From: Psilocybe azurescens
Taxonomy: Eukaryota > Basidiomycota > Agaricomycetes > Agaricales > Agrocybaceae
Length of the DNA stretch: 64,000 nucleotides
NCBI GenBank assembly: GCA_023853785.1
Contig: JAJIRX010000622.1
Span: forward strand, 992,001-1,056,000
Direction of reading: 5' to 3'
In this document: positions 61,901 to 64,000 of the stretch, piece by piece
How positions within the stretch are numbered: the stretch's first letter is position 1
Layout of the letters: each line of letters starts with the position of its first letter
Notes under the pieces: model-generated
Seen by the model: the letters and a program-made list of their open reading frames with translations, nothing else
The model's database searches: none
What the model was told of the DNA's origin: nothing
Position numbers and translations under genes: made by a program

Positions 61901-62003
61901 AAGAGGCGCCTAAAAGGACTGATTCGCCCATCATTCGTTCTGGGGCCATGTATTTGTTTGCTGGTTTGTTGCTGTGGATATCCTTGCTGCTGCTATTGGG
62001 CAT
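55998..62003 (-). CDS. Large low-complexity orphan protein with C-terminal membrane anchor
   Basis: An unrecognised protein of roughly 1,700-1,800 residues encoded in over ten exons that join in phase. Order: a Ser-rich N-terminus (MPNSSSKDIHSNKPANKYMA); a short conserved-looking helical piece (SIIDVVDKLVDVMGPHWDRQ, RERELRARLLKKKNKTDKDA); a long Ser/Thr/Asp-rich region with a doublet (GPGVYPPDFNVTLP and GPGIIPPDYNTSTT); duplicated exons (58375-59034); four repeats of about 38 residues around TAEDSQSEVGLPQ; basic repeats (KKCKKSGFQKRTVNLKPYLR); and a final hydrophobic segment GFALVLACAAVLPIGTRWVY. The last segment suggests a tail-anchored or C-terminal membrane protein. An alternative start at 62126 (MNLGARILRRSLTVTL) would give a basic N-terminus. 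Frame breaks at the T8 run 56686-56693 and in duplicated exon A. One gene rather than several is an inference from matching phases. Confidence 0.55.
56472..56693. repeat. Two 80-base direct repeats, 140 bases apart
   Basis: Near-identical segments at about 56472-56555 and 56612-56693 each encode a KKxKKSxxQKxxxNLKPYxRRSP unit in the orphan protein. The right copy has a T8 run where the left has T5G, and the frame breaks there. Confidence 0.75.
56930..57345. repeat. Four degenerate 110-120 base repeats in the orphan gene
   Basis: Each unit encodes a segment with TAED/TAEN, then SEVGLPQ-like, then a Pro/Leu-rich ALAVE/ELAVE piece. Units differ by several substitutions, so the array is old rather than recent slippage. 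Confidence 0.7.
58375..59034. repeat. 330-base tandem duplication spanning exons and introns
   Basis: Segments 58375-58704 and 58705-59034 align throughout, including the block beginning GAGTGGT, both exon parts and the intron between. Each encodes the string HAADLSGPAM followed by a MEQD-type exon. Coding identity is clearly higher than chance and indels are few, so it is a fairly recent exon duplication. The left copy lacks one base in the exon (near 58603) that keeps the right copy open. Confidence 0.85.
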
Positions 62004-63040
62004 CCTGAAAGCCTCAGCAAACTTAGAAAGGTGGGAGCGGGTGAAGTGGGGGTGGGTAGATCTTGACAGGACGGAGAGAGTAACGGTGAGTGACCTTCTT
62101 AGGATCCGGGCACCCAGATTCATATCTAGAAACAACATCAGTGGCTCATTACTATTGTATGGAGGGAGGGTCCCAACGCACAAGAAGAGAAATCTGGCTG
62201 CACAGAAAACTTGAGAGTGCAGATGGTGGTAATAGATGAAGGTGTGAGAGAAGGAGATAAGTGGCTGGAGGAGTCAGTAAGTGTGTATTTGGCGGTGTGT
62301 GGTCAATCAGTAACCTGAAGGAATGACTTGTTTTTCCACAGGTTGTGGACGACACGGAGTGGCGGGGTATAAAACCTCGATATTTCCGGTCTAATTGACC
62401 TCGATCGAGCACCGGAGCCAGTGTCCCAAGGATTCGGGAGACCATGATGGCTGTGTCAAAAAGAAGGGGGAAATCAGAAGAACAAAGCGAGTGAAATACC
62501 ATAGTTGGACTGGCTCTAATCTAAGCGCGCGTTCAGAGAAGGGTCCGCCATGTGACGCCTGTCCTTGTCGGGAAGGAAGTAAATGGACGTTCGCGGGCCT
62601 TTGTGGTCAAAGCATTTTTGTTCCTAGATGATATATGAAGCGCAAAAACACAAGGCGCAAGTACAAAAAGGGAGGACGATATTTGTCCGACGCGGTAAAA
62701 CAAGAGAAACGCGACTATCTGCTGGCAGAGAGACCTATTGTCATGATTTGTGGGCGGGTATTGGCATATTGTGCTCTGTGCAGACAAAAGTACACATGAT
62801 TGTCAAGACGTAGATGGCGCCGGCGAGATAGAATTATTTCCGAATTAATGAGAATAATAAAACAAGCAAATTGGTCGCTTGTGTGCAACTGTGGATGGAA
62901 GCAAAATGTACTCGGACGCGATTGTGATTGTATATTTAGAATGGACCCATCAAAACGTGACCTCTGAAGATCTGACAAATGACGTCTTATTCTCACCTGC
63001 AATAAGTTAACTAGCCGATAAGTTAAAGTCAGCTCGAGTC
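62004..63040. other. Divergent upstream region of the orphan and SelO genes
   Basis: The orphan gene leaves leftward and SelO rightward, so both promoters lie here. The left 180 bases are open in the orphan's frame and may be its true N-terminus. No other feature was recognised. Confidence 0.45.

Positions 63041-64000
<960 letters not shown>

Overview
The window is nuclear DNA from a filamentous fungus, most likely a mushroom-forming basidiomycete (Agaricomycetes). Nearly every gene is split by many 45-70 base GT-AG introns, genes are densely packed on both strands, and the gene set fits that group: a short class I sesquiterpene synthase, a GAF-type hybrid histidine kinase, an expanded secreted pepsin family, a large low-complexity orphan, and fungal housekeeping genes. 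No prokaryotic, viral or organellar signal was seen.

Layout. 2.1-6.2 kb: a translocon-associated protein alpha gene, a Swd2/WDR82 gene and RPB5; the last two diverge from a 128-base spacer. 6.2-9.6 kb has no supportable gene. 9.6-10.9 kb: a sesquiterpene synthase with one frame break. 11.9-15.3 kb: an open reading frame in which a cystathionine lyase runs without a stop into mevalonate kinase, the most unusual object here. 15.5-18.7 kb: a SWR1-complex HIT-finger protein and homocitrate synthase. 19.3-25.5 kb: a two-GAF hybrid histidine kinase. 25.7-28.4 kb: dolichol kinase. 31.9-33.0 kb: a bZIP factor. 35.9-37.7 kb: splicing factor 1/BBP. 38.1-40.0 kb: an Nsun5/Rcm1 rRNA methyltransferase. 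40.5-42.4 kb: a farnesylation-motif type I J-protein. 42.9-44.3 kb: a secreted ThuA-like protein. 44.7-46.3 kb: a complex I 12-kDa subunit and a peroxisomal enoyl-CoA isomerase-like protein. 46.8-55.5 kb: three tandem pepsin genes, the first decayed. 56.0-62.0 kb: a repeat-rich orphan gene. 63.0 kb to the end: the 5' part of SelO/Fmp40.

How genes relate. Most are unlinked housekeeping functions (transcription, splicing, rRNA modification, ER translocation and glycosylation, amino-acid synthesis, fatty-acid oxidation). The one plausible pathway link is mevalonate kinase, feeding isoprenoid supply, beside the sesquiterpene synthase and near dolichol kinase. The protease array is a local duplication cluster.

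Caution. At least eight genes need a one-base shift, mostly at a 4-8 base homopolymer, to keep a conserved protein in frame. This pattern points to base-level assembly errors, not mass pseudogenisation. The pepsin at 46.8 kb also carries a stop and a lost splice donor and does look dead. All calls are from reading the sequence; no database search was run.
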